Shown here: in pieces, positions 1-8,039 of the stretch
Layout of the letters: each line of letters begins with the position of its first letter
Numbering within the stretch: position 1 is the stretch's first letter
Source: Prasinococcaceae sp. CCMP 1430
Lineage: Eukaryota > Prasinodermophyta > Palmophyllophyceae > Prasinococcales > Prasinococcaceae
Direction: 5' to 3'
DNA: 34,915 nucleotides
NCBI GenBank assembly: GCA_013416795.1
Contig: RQSC01000030.1
Location: 318,369 to 353,283 of the forward strand
The notes under the pieces: model-generated
Database searches by the model: none
Seen by the model: only the letters and a program-made list of their open reading frames with translations
Told to the model about the DNA's origin: nothing
Translations under genes and position numbers: made by a program

Positions 1-243
1 GGCGGCGGCGCCGTCGGCGGCGCCCGCCTCCGCCTCTGCGCGCGCCGCGCGCGCCTCCGCTCGTTTTCGCGCGACGCGGAGCGCGTTTAGGTTCAATCGT
101 TTGGGTTTCATAGTCAGGGTCCAATATAGGGTCCAAAATGCATGTAAATGCTACTGAACGTACTGTAAAAAGCTTTTTTACACTGCACTGTACTTCGAAC
201 TCGCACCAACGCGCGCGAAGGCACGGAGAAAAGCCCGCACAAA

Positions 244-269
244 GGTGTACGTACGTACGTACGTACACC
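244..269. repeat. 26-bp perfect palindrome of GTAC units
   Basis: A perfect inverted repeat built on a (GTAC)n core and flanked by GGT/ACC, so the whole 26 bp equals its own reverse complement. It could extrude as a cruciform or simply be a tetranucleotide microsatellite. Confidence 0.9.
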
Positions 270-514
270 ACCACCACCCGAGCTCATTTAGGTTTGATAA
301 TTGAGGTTTGAATATGTAGGGTTCCCAAAAAAAATCGCACGGATTCGCGACGGCGCGCGCCGAATCCCGTGAAACCGGGCGTCGAAGGGTGCGGCGCGCG
401 CGGCCCGGCGCGCGCGGGCGTCCGCGGAATTCGAAGCGCGCGCGCGCGGGCCTCTCGAAGCCGCGCGAGTGCGGTGTGATGGGCCGGGCGCCCCGAGCTG
501 GACCGCCCGGGCGC

Positions 515-737
515 ATCAAAATAATATTCCGTAAAAAACTTTCACGGTGCTGTAAATAAAAGTATGAAATACGCGGAAGCAACGAAAAAAGAGTGGCCAT
601 TTTGGGAGGTAGGACTCTCTCGAAATCAAAATAATATTACGTAAAAAAATTTCACGGTGCTGAAAATAAAGTATGAAATACGCGGAAGCAACGGAAAAGA
701 GCGGCCACTTTCGGGAGGTTTGACTCTCTCTCTCGCG
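515..737. repeat. Tandem duplication, about 110-bp period
   Basis: Two adjacent copies start at 515 and 625. Both begin ATCAAAATAATATT(C/A)CGT and continue through a shared stretch (ACGCGGAAGCAACG) to GGGAGGT followed by ACTCTCTC. Copies differ by scattered substitutions and small indels, for example CGTAAAAAACT against CGTAAAAAAAT. They are clearly AT-richer than their surroundings. The divergence suggests an old duplication rather than an assembly copy. Confidence 0.85.
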
Positions 738-1277
738 CGCCCCTGGAGAGGCGCGGCGCGGCGCGTGGAGCCGCGCGAGGTGCGCCCCGTCTGGGAGACC
801 ATGGACGGGCGGGAGGCGCGCGGGCCGCTGAGGCCGTACGACGCGTGCTGGGCGGGATGCTGACTGAAGAAGCTGGGGGGGGGAGCATCCGTGATGGTAG
901 AGGAGAGGAAATGAATTGCCTCAACCGCGCGCTCGACCTATTCAACACGGCCGTGGTGAGCCCCACATAGTACGTGCTCGTCACCACGCTGAGCGTCCTC
1001 GCCGAGGCCATCATGTGCGGCGAGCTGGGCGGGCTGGGCGGCGTGCGGAAGCTGGGCGAGCTCAGCGGCTTCACCACCGTCCTCGTCGGCGTCTTCCTGC
1101 TGCGGGGGTGTAGAAAGGACGAGAGCGCGGAGAAGCTGCTGAGCGAGCTCAGCGGCCTCCTGCCTGCGCGCCGGCAAGAGAGCCAGATGCCCTGACGCGC
1201 TCGGGGTGTGGGGGGGCTTCGAGCGGTTGGGGAAGGCGGTCCACGCGCGGCCGCCGCGGGTGCGAGGGCGCTTGGTA

Positions 1278-1326
<49 letters not shown>
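1278..1326. repeat. Poly-G homopolymer, 49 nt
   Basis: An uninterrupted run of 49 G on the plus strand. It can form G-quadruplexes, and its exact length is unlikely to be assembled reliably. Confidence 0.95.
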
Positions 1327-1329
<3 letters not shown>

Positions 1330-1387
1330 CGCGGCCCTGTAGTCTACACACACCTGTACTGTAACATGCTCAAGAAAACGCACTCGA

Positions 1388-1867
1388 CTAACCGGAGGTG
1401 TGCGCGCGTCTGAGCAGCGCCGCGGCGGCCCCGACGCGGTCATGCGCGTCCCACCGGTGGGCAGATTCCTCGGCGAGTTGGAGCGCCGTGCGGCCGTCGG
1501 CATTGCGGGCGGATGCGTCGGCGCCCGCCTCGAGCAGCACCAGCACGCAGTCGGCGGAGCCGCGTCTGCCGGCGCGGTGCAAGGGTGTGTTGCCCTCGAC
1601 GTCAGCCTTCTCAATGTCGGCGCCCGCCTCGAGCAGCAGCCGCACGCAGTCGGGAGAGTCCCAGCCAGCTGCGAAGTGAAGAGGCGTCTCGCCGTCCACA
1701 TTAGCCTTGTCCTTTTCGGCGCCCGCCTCGAGCAGCAGTCGCACGCAGTCGGCGCTGCTGCCTTCTGCTCCCGGGGCGCACTTTTTTGTCGGCCACAAAA
1801 AAGTCACGCGTCGCCCGCGCCGCGTCGCGCTCTCTTTGCGCGCGCGCGAAAAGAGCGCCGCTGTCAC
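1388..1867 (-). CDS. Ankyrin-repeat protein fragment (3' exon)
   Basis: The minus-strand frame encodes about three and a half ankyrin repeats with the consensus DCVRLLLEAGA..DKA...G.TPLH.AA, followed by a divergent last repeat (TALQLAEES) and a short tail ending RRAHTSG before the stop at 1388. The repeats begin abruptly in mid-repeat near position 1763, beside several AG dinucleotides (around 1763-1775) that could be a splice acceptor. The upstream part of the frame is Arg-rich, has no ATG and looks non-coding. Ankyrin repeats mediate protein-protein contacts; no partner can be inferred. It may be the last exon of a longer gene or a decayed copy related to the gene at 5700-6965. Confidence 0.6.
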   Translation of the reverse strand: MTAALFSRARKESATRRGRRVTFLWPTKKCAPGAEGSSADCVRLLLEAGAEKDKANVDGETPLHFAAGWDSPDCVRLLLEAGADIEKADVEGNTPLHRAGRRGSADCVLVLLEAGADASARNADGRTALQLAEESAHRWDAHDRVGAAAALLRRAHTSG

Positions 1868-2600
1868 ATCGCGCGCGCACGAGCGAGCAAAAGAGCAAAA
1901 AAGTGTTTGATCAATACCGGGTTTTCGTGCACTCGAACCGATGGCCTTGCTTAACTTGTCACGTGAAATACACGTGCGTAAAGAGTTATTAGCTCCACGC
2001 TCTAACCAACTGAGCTAATCGATCAAGCCTGTGCGCTCGCGAAAATTGGAGCTCATCAACGTATGTGTCAAAATGCCGGCAAGGATCGCGGCCGCTCCGC
2101 TTCGACCGCCCTGCGCACGCACTCTGCCTGCCCCCCGCAGCGCTCGGCGCGGCGCAGGCGCCCGCCCGCGGAGGGGGCCGCCGATCCCATCGGATCCGAT
2201 CCGCCCTTCTCGGCGTGGAAGGCACAGCCTCCATCGAAGAGGGCTCGCTCATCGTCCGCACGACGGGTCGCCTCCAGCCAGCAGCCCGAGAAATTCTTTC
2301 AGGTAGCCTTTTACCACAAAAGGGTTTACAGCACGCGAGATGGATGGGCCGCGCGGCGCACCACCGCTGGCGCCGCTCGATGGCGGACGCGGGGGTCCGG
2401 GGGGGGAACGCCCGCCACAACCGCCACACCCGCCCCCCTCCCCCTCCCCCTTTCCTCCCCCACCCCACGTACTCCCCAACCCCCCCCTCGCGCGCTCCTG
2501 AGCTCGCTCGCACGCCTCCGACGCCCAGCCCGCTCCACGCCTGGGCGAAGGAGAGCGCGAGGACCGAGCCACGCCCCCACTTCCCCCGTCGACGACAGCG
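1868..2600. other. Intergenic region upstream of threonine dehydratase
   Basis: Apart from the tRNA-like sequence at 1908-2024 I see no confident gene. TCAAAATGCC (2068-2077), a near copy of the recurring decamer, contains an ATG at 2073. The reading from that ATG is Ala/Pro/Arg-rich and could be a transit-peptide exon of threonine dehydratase, but no clear donor was found. The interval 2400-2500 is a long C-rich tract. Confidence 0.4.
1908..2024 (-). tRNA. tRNA-Ile(AAU)-like sequence, probably a pseudogene or SINE head
   Basis: Read on the minus strand from 2024, the 5' acceptor strand GATCGAT is followed by TA, a perfect D-arm (GCTC AGTTGGTTA GAGC; A-box TAGCTCAGTTGG), then an anticodon arm with loop CTAATAA (anticodon AAT). 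The 3' acceptor strand ATTGATC at 1915-1909 pairs with the 5' strand (one G-U), and a T run on the transcript strand follows at 1902-1897, like a Pol III terminator. The GGTTCGA B-box core is present, but the T-stem does not pair, four of five anticodon-stem pairs form, and the middle is too long. It contains a CACGTG-TATTT-CACGTG hairpin in place of a normal variable loop. This fits a degenerate tRNA or a tRNA-derived SINE better than a working tRNA. Confidence 0.5.
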
Positions 2601-2651
2601 ACGACGACACCGTCGACGACCACCCCCCCCCCCACCCACACACCCACACAA

Positions 2652-4206
2652 CCTCCGACGTTCGAGGACGTGTCCACCGCGGCGTTCCGCATCCGCGAGC
2701 GCACCGCGCGCACGCACTGCCACCGGTCGGAGGCGCTCTCCGCGGCGACGGGCGTCGAGCTGTACCTCAAGCACGAGCACAAGCAGCGCACGGGGAGCTT
2801 CAAGGAGCGGGGCGCGTGCTACGCGCTGCTGACCCTCTCCGCGGAGGAGCGCGGGGCGGGCATCACCGCGGCGTCGGCCGGCAACCACGCGCTCGCCCTG
2901 GCCGCGCACGCGGGCGCGCTCGGGCTGGAGGCGCACGTGGTGATGCCGACGACGGCCCCCCTCACCAAGATCGCGCGCTGCCGCTCGCTGGGCGCGGACG
3001 TGGTGCTCCACGGCGAGACCATCGCCGACGCCGCCGAGTACGCGCGCGAGCACTTCGTGTCGCGCGGCTGCAAGTACGTCAACGGCTTCGACGACCCGGC
3101 GATCATCGCGGGCGCGGGCACCGTCGGGCTGGAGCTCCTGGAGCAGGTGAAGGACCTGGACTACATCGTCGTGCCGGCCGGCGGGGGGGGGCTGCTGGCG
3201 GGCATCCTGCTGGCGGCCAAGACGCTCGCCCCGGCCGTCAAGGTGGTCGGCGTGGAGCCCGAGCGCTGCGCGAGCCTGTCGGCGGCCCTCGCGGCCGGCG
3301 AGCCCACGCTGCTGGAGGTGCCGGGGCCGACGCTCGCCGACGGCCTCGCCGTGCCGTGCGTGGGGCCCACCTCCTTCGAGGTCATCCGGCCGCTCGTCGA
3401 CGACGTGGTCACCGTGTCCGAGCAGGTGAGGGAAAAGCGCGCGCCCCCATCGGGCTCCTTGCGGGGCGGGATGGCAGTGCGGACGAGGGGCGAGGAGGAG
3501 CCCCCTCCCCATGCCCCTTACCCCCCCCCCGTTCCCGCCCATGGCGCGAGAGTCTGACGACGACGGGCGCCGTGGCCTCCGCGCCACCCTTCCCACACAC
3601 ACACACACCCTCTCTCTTGGCTCGCCGGCGCCACGCAGGACATCGCCGTCGCGGTCTTGCGGCTGATGGAGACCGAGCGCATCGTGCAGGAGGGCGCCGG
3701 CGCGGCGGGCCTGGCGGCGGTGCTCGCCGGCCGCATTCCGGGGCTCGCGGGCAAGAGGGTGGGCGTGCCGCTCTGCGGCGCGAACATCGACAGCACGGTG
3801 CTCGGGCGCGTGATCGACCGCGCGCTGGTGTACGACTCGCGCCTCGTGCGCTTCAGCGCGGTGGTCTCCGACAGGTGCGCGCGCGCGACGCCGACCGCTG
3901 GCCGCCGACCGCTGGCCGCTGGCCGCTGGCCGCTGAGCGCTGGCCGCTGAGCGCTGACCGCCGAGCGCTCGCCGCTGAAGGCCCGGGGGCATCGCCGAGC
4001 TCACGGCCGTGATCGCCAAGGCGGGCGCATCGGTCAAGGACATCTACCACGAGAGGTCGTGGCTGCAGTACGACCCGGTGCACGCGGTGGAGTGCGTGCT
4101 CTCGGTGGAGCTCACCGGGCCGGAGCACAAGGTCAAGCTGCGCGAGGCGATGCAGGCGGCCATCGATTCGAAGAGGGTGCACTCGTGGGGTAACATCAAG
4201 CTGTAG
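2652..4206 (+). CDS. Threonine dehydratase (threonine ammonia-lyase), PLP-dependent with C-terminal ACT domain
   Basis: Deaminates L-threonine to 2-oxobutanoate, the entry step to isoleucine or a catabolic step. Exons read as ...-3425, 3639-3874 and 3981-4206, with GT-AG introns (GTGAGG..CGCAG and GTGCGC..TGAAG) that keep frame. Visible motifs are TGSFKERGA (the PLP Schiff-base lysine), SAGNHALALA, and the phosphate loop GGGGLLAG. Exon 3 encodes a single ACT domain starting DRPGGIAELTAV, the usual allosteric site. About 405 residues are visible, close to single-ACT family members. The reading PTFEDVSTAAFRIRER before the core matches the normal N-terminus of the family. However, an in-frame stop at 2499 and the lack of an ATG mean a first exon lies upstream, with its acceptor somewhere in 2502-2660. 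Related serine/threonine deaminases or serine racemase are alternatives; the ACT domain favours threonine dehydratase. Confidence 0.88.
3887..3980 (+). repeat. 7-bp minisatellite forming an intron
   Basis: The second intron of threonine dehydratase (3875-3980) consists almost wholly of about a dozen 7-nt units of the types CCGCTGG, CCGCCGA, CCGCTGA and GCGCTGA. The splice acceptor AG is supplied by the end of the last unit (CGCTGAAG). Confidence 0.85.
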
Positions 4207-4340
4207 CCCTCGCAGCAGGGCGCGCTCCAAACGCTCCCACCGATTCGATCCGAAGAGCTCGCACTGCAAGTGGGGTACCTACCGGCAAGCAAGCTTCCTC
4301 TTCGTCCTCGCGGGTCGCGCTCCAAACACTCAAAACTCGC

Positions 4341-5093
4341 TCACGGCAGCCTCTCGAGCGCGGGTTCGCGCGCCTTGGAGGTGATGCGCCGCGTGCAGCA
4401 GGCCATGAGGGCGCCCAGCACGGAGAACTGGGCGCCGCTGAGGACGCCGAAGGCGATGGCGGCCTTGTAGAGGCTCTCGTTCCAGCCCGAGGCGCCCGCG
4501 TCGCCGTGCGCGAGCTGGAAGAGCCGCAGCGAGCCCAGGAAGGCGAAGGAGGCGTTGAGGAGCACGAGGCCCGTGAAGACGGTGGCGCCCGTCGCGATGC
4601 CGAAGCCGCGCCCCGCGTTGTAGCTGTCGCTCACCATCATGAGGAGGACGAAGACGGTCACGAGCGCTTTTTTTGGTTCGTTGCGTTCGGCGCGCGGAGA
4701 GGGGTCCGAAGGGAGGCGCGTCAGCCGGGTCTGTGGTGGCGGCGCGCGCAGGCGCGCGCGCGCGCGTGGGGGGAGGGGCGGGGAGGTCGGGGGAGGTCGA
4801 GCGTGCGCCTCGCGCGCTTGGATAGCAACACCCTAACTAAAAAGCCGCCCCTCACCGGTGTCGACGATCGTGCCGACCACCGCCACCGAGGTCACGGCGT
4901 ACAGCGCCGACGCCTGGTCCCTGTACGCGTCGCACAGGTCGCCCCCGCTGCACTGGTCGCCGCTGAAGGCGCCGTAGGTGTCGGCCGCGGCGCCGTAGCC
5001 CACCCCGACGAAGACGGCGGCGCAGGCCGCCGCGAAGAAGAAGAGCGTCAGGAACGCGCAGCGGAGGGAGAACCTCGACGACGACGACGACAT
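4341..5093 (-). CDS. Small tetraspan (four-TM) membrane protein
   Basis: Two exons on the minus strand, 5093-4856 and 4666-4341, joined across a GT-AG intron (ACCG|GTGAG ... AAAG|CGCTC), encode 187 aa from an ATG with the start MSSSSSRFSLRC. The product has four hydrophobic segments, at roughly residues 10-32, 58-90, 100-125 and 140-165. The splice falls inside TM2 and restores a continuous hydrophobic helix (GTIVDT/ALVTVFVLL). A short lumenal or extracellular loop after TM1 has two cysteines (QCSGGDLC). The layout recalls MARVEL-type or claudin-like tetraspan proteins, but I see no diagnostic motif, so function is unknown. It converges with threonine dehydratase, with 134 bp between the stop codons. 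Confidence 0.72.
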
Positions 5094-5418
5094 GGCGGTG
5101 GGTGGGGGCGACACCGGGGTCTCGGCTTTGGTCACTGGGAGGCGCTTGTTGGCCGGCGCCGACGGTGCGTGGATGCGCCCGCCCGCCCCGAGGCGCCCGC
5201 CCCGTCTGTGGCGCCCGCGGCGCCGCGGCGGCGTCCAATCGGCGCGGAGGCGAGCGAGAGCACCCCAGGCACGCGTGCGCGAGCATGCCCATTTTTTGGC
5301 AGGGCGGCAATTGATCGTCATAGATAACTCAACATATTCCATTCGTTTGGGTCGGCGAGCACCACACCGCTCGACTCGCCACGTTCTAGAGCTCCTGGAA
5401 GCTTAGTCCGCACGCCGT
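5094..5418. other. Intergenic region upstream of the tetraspan gene
   Basis: This holds the presumed promoter of the minus-strand tetraspan gene. An AT-richer patch at about 5290-5345 (TTTTTTGG, ATAACTCAACATATTCC) stands out. No gene seen. Confidence 0.5.
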
Positions 5419-5502
5419 TCACGCCGCCTCCTTGAGAGCGGTCATGTACTCCCCAAGGGCCCACAGAGGGAAGATGTTCCTGTACTGCGCGTAGGTGATC
5501 AT
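5419..5502 (-). CDS. Orphan terminal exon or 27-residue ORF of unknown function
   Basis: On the minus strand an ATG at 5502 opens 27 codons to a TGA at 5419, starting MITYAQYRNIF and ending EYMTALKEAA. The amino-acid mix (Tyr, Asn, Phe, Trp, Ile, Met) is unlike the Arg/Pro/Ala noise typical of random frames in this DNA, and CTCGCAG directly before the ATG is a good splice acceptor. I read it as the last exon of a minus-strand gene whose other exons are missing. The ambiguous base at 5540 lies 38 bp upstream, so the rest may have been lost at an assembly join. I do not recognise the family. Confidence 0.4.
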   Translation of the reverse strand: MITYAQYRNIFPLWALGEYMTALKEAA

Positions 5503-5539
5503 GCTGCGAGATCCGCGCGGGCGCGCCCGTCAGCGGCGA

Positions 5540-5540
5540 N
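5540..5540. other. Ambiguous base (N)
   Basis: A single N in a CG-dinucleotide-rich stretch between the orphan exon and the ankyrin gene. It may mark a collapsed gap. Confidence 0.95.
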
Positions 5541-5699
5541 ATGCGCGCGCGCCCCCCGCGCGCGCGCGGCGGGCGGCGCCAGTGCGGCGACACGGCGCGA
5601 CAAGGGGGTTAAGGGGGCAGCCTCCACCCCACCCCAGCCCCACCCCCTCGCTCGTCGGCCGCCGCCCCCGACGCGCGCGCGCTCGTCGTACAGGCGACG

Positions 5700-6965
5700 A
5701 TGGCCCACGCGGGCGGCGGCAGCGGAGGAGCGGGAGGAGCGGGAGGAGCGGGAGGCTCAGGCGACGCGCCGCGGCGCGCGCGCAAGGCGCTGCTGCTGGC
5801 CACGCAGGCGCTCGGCGCGATGGGCGAGGCGTGGGCGGAGCGCGATGCCCTCAGGGACGAGATCCAATGGGCCAGAGAGATAAGGTGCCACGGAGCGACC
5901 GAGCGAGCTGGCGCGACGGACGCCCCGCGCGCCGCGGACCGCGGCGCCGGCAACCGGGCGCTGCTTCCGGATGCCCCTCCTTGCGCGGCGTCGGCGGAGC
6001 GCGCGCACCAGGCGCTGCTACTGGTCACGCAGGCATTGGGCGTGAGCGCCGACGCCGTGCGGGAGGCGCGCGCCGAGCGCGACGCGGCCCAGGAGGAGCA
6101 CGACCGGTGCATAGAGGCTCTACACGGGGAGCTGTTACTCTGGCATGCGGTCAGGGACGGCGCGGATATCGCCCTCCGGAACGCGCTGTCGCGCGGCGCG
6201 AATGCGGACGCAGAGATCGTTGCGGGCCCCTACACGCTGTCGAACGCCACGTACTGGCAATATCAGAGCATAGGGTTTGCTGGCACCGCCCTGGGCCTCG
6301 CGGCGCGCGAGGGCAGCCTCGGCTGCCTGCGGCTGCTGCTCGCTGCCGGCGCCGACAGGGACAAGGCGGACCGCCTCAGAGGCTGGACGCCCCTGCATCG
6401 CGCGGCTCGGAGCCGGAGGGCGGACTCGCTGCGGCTGCTGATTGAGGCGGGCGCCGACGTGGACAAGGCCAACCTCGACGGGTCGACGCCCCTGCATCAG
6501 GCGGCCAAGCGCGACAGCGCCGAGTGCCTGCGGCCGCTGCTGGAGGCCGGCGCCGACGTGGACAAGCCAAACAGCGGCGGGTCGACAGCGCTGCACCACG
6601 CAGCGTTGCGCGAAAACGCCGAATGCCTGCGGGCGCTGCTGGAGGCCGGCGCCGACGTGGACAAGGCCAACCGACACGGGTGCACGCCCTTGCATCACGC
6701 GGCGGCGCGCGACAGCGACGACTGCCTGCGGCTGCTGCTCGAGGCCGGCGCCGACGAGCACAGGGCGGCCTTCGACGGCTCGACGCCGCTGCACCACGCG
6801 GCGCGGTACGGCGGCGCGGACTGCGTGCGGCTGCTGCTCGAGGCCGGCGCCGTCGCGTCCGCTTGCGACGATTTCGGCGACACGCCGCTCGACCTCGCCG
6901 AACGCAACAAGCACAAGGAGGCCGCAGCGCTGCTGCGCCCGTATGCCGCCCCCGGCGCGCCGTAG
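5700..6965 (+). CDS. Ankyrin-repeat protein with duplicated N-terminal coiled-coil module
   Basis: A single-exon gene from ATG 5700, 421 aa. After a Gly/Ala-rich start come two related helical modules: residues about 25-56 (ARKALLLATQALG...AERDAL) and about 100-140 (AHQALLLVTQALG...AERDAAQEE), an internal duplication separated by a charged, Ala-rich linker. From about residue 190 there are seven ankyrin repeats of the form TPLHxAAxRxxxxCLRxLLEAGADVDKAxxxGS; the first and last are degenerate. The repeats are very similar at DNA level (CTGGAGGCCGGCGCCGACG recurs), pointing to recent repeat expansion. The likely role is a binding scaffold; no enzymatic domain or membrane segment is visible. It resembles the fragment at 1388-1867, so the two may belong to one local family. 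Confidence 0.85.
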   Translation: MAHAGGGSGGAGGAGGAGGSGDAPRRARKALLLATQALGAMGEAWAERDALRDEIQWAREIRCHGATERAGATDAPRAADRGAGNRALLPDAPPCAASAERAHQALLLVTQALGVSADAVREARAERDAAQEEHDRCIEALHGELLLWHAVRDGADIALRNALSRGANADAEIVAGPYTLSNATYWQYQSIGFAGTALGLAAREGSLGCLRLLLAAGADRDKADRLRGWTPLHRAARSRRADSLRLLIEAGADVDKANLDGSTPLHQAAKRDSAECLRPLLEAGADVDKPNSGGSTALHHAALRENAECLRALLEAGADVDKANRHGCTPLHHAAARDSDDCLRLLLEAGADEHRAAFDGSTPLHHAARYGGADCVRLLLEAGAVASACDDFGDTPLDLAERNKHKEAAALLRPYAAPGAP

Positions 6966-8039
6966 ACGGGCCGAGCCCGTCGAGGAGCCGCCCGCACGCG
7001 CCCGCAACGCCATAAACGCGCGTGTAGTACAGTACAGAATGTGTGTCCCATGGTGATGCACGGCGCCCTCCCGTGCGATTGGACGCGCTCACGTGCGTTT
7101 TGACGTGGCTATGCCCGTGCGTGCGATGTGACACGCCGCTTCTTTTCGATCTTTCGGTTGCAGTTCTCGAACTGTCTTTCTCTCTGGCGCGCGTGTTCGA
7201 CCGCCCCCAGACGCCGAGAGAGCGCCTCCGTGCGAGCTCGCCTCCTGCACGACGAAGATACAGTTCAATGGACGGACGCACGCACGCGCATGCAGTAGAT
7301 TTAGATTTGCCACCTGCCCGTATCACACACAGCTAACTGGCACCCATCAGATTTGGATACGCGCGGCGCATCGGATAACGCCATCAGAACGAAGGCGCGC
7401 GGCGCGCGGCGCGCGCGAGCGAGCGCGAACGCGCGGCGAGGCCGGAAGGGGCGCGGGGGGGGGAGGGAGGCGCAGCAGCAGCGCTCCCTCCCCCCCTTCC
7501 CCCTCCTCCCGACAACAAAAACAACAACAGCGTCGCCTCTCGGTGCCACACAGCGCCCGCGCGCCGTGCGCCACCGGCGGGCGAGGGCCGGCGGCGTGCG
7601 CGTCCGCCGGGCGGAGCAGTGTCAGACCACCCATTCCACTCGCGCGCGTGCGCCAGGCGCTCTGCCACCCTGCCGCCCTCTTTGCCCTCCCGTCAGCCCG
7701 CGGTGCCGCCGCGCCCACGGATGAGCGCTCCGCAGCAGCCGCCCAAATCTGGATTTGGATTTCGCCGAGCGCGGCAAGCTGACGGCGACGCGTTTGTGCC
7801 GTGGCCGCCCCGAGCAGCCAGGCCTGAGATCGCCGTGCTGACCCTCGGCAGAGGTTGGGATGGCGCCGCGGCCGCACACGTTTCGGGCGCCGCGGGCGTG
7901 CGGGGTGGGTCTCGTGGGCCGACTGCATTGGGTAGCGCGGCGGCTGCCTGGACAGGTACATGCGCTATTACTCTGCATCAGTGTCGTCAGCAACGGGTGC
8001 GGGTAGCGAAAGTTGCGGAAGGCAGAATTACAGTCACTA
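6966..8039. other. Intergenic region between the ankyrin gene and MetRS
   Basis: No confident gene. TTTTGACGTG at 7098-7107 recurs at 15831-15840. A plus-strand frame from ATG 7721 (about 121 codons, MSAPQQPPKSGFGF...) shows no known domain and runs into the antisense of the MetRS 3' end; I regard it as unsupported. Purine/pyrimidine-rich tracts lie at 7450-7510. Confidence 0.5.

Larger units (their letters stand above)
1..1387. other. Repeat-rich intergenic region
   Basis: I see no convincing gene here. The stretch holds AT-richer islands (about 85-200, 280-330, 510-600 and 625-690) within GC-rich DNA, a 26-bp palindrome (244-269), a tandem duplication of about 110 bp (from 515) and a 49-G run (1278-1326). 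Open frames exist on both strands, but they have low-complexity Arg/Pro/Ala composition and cross the repeats. An AAAATGCAT element at 135-143 resembles the TCAAAATGCA decamer seen elsewhere in the window. Confidence 0.6.

Noticed and set aside
178-600. Minus-strand frame of about 140 codons starting in the first tandem copy
   Set aside because: It crosses the palindrome and duplication, and its Arg-rich middle reads like non-coding GC-rich DNA.
3891-3980. Possible CRISPR-like array in the 7-mer repeats
   Set aside because: Units are directly adjacent with no spacers and lie inside a eukaryotic intron.
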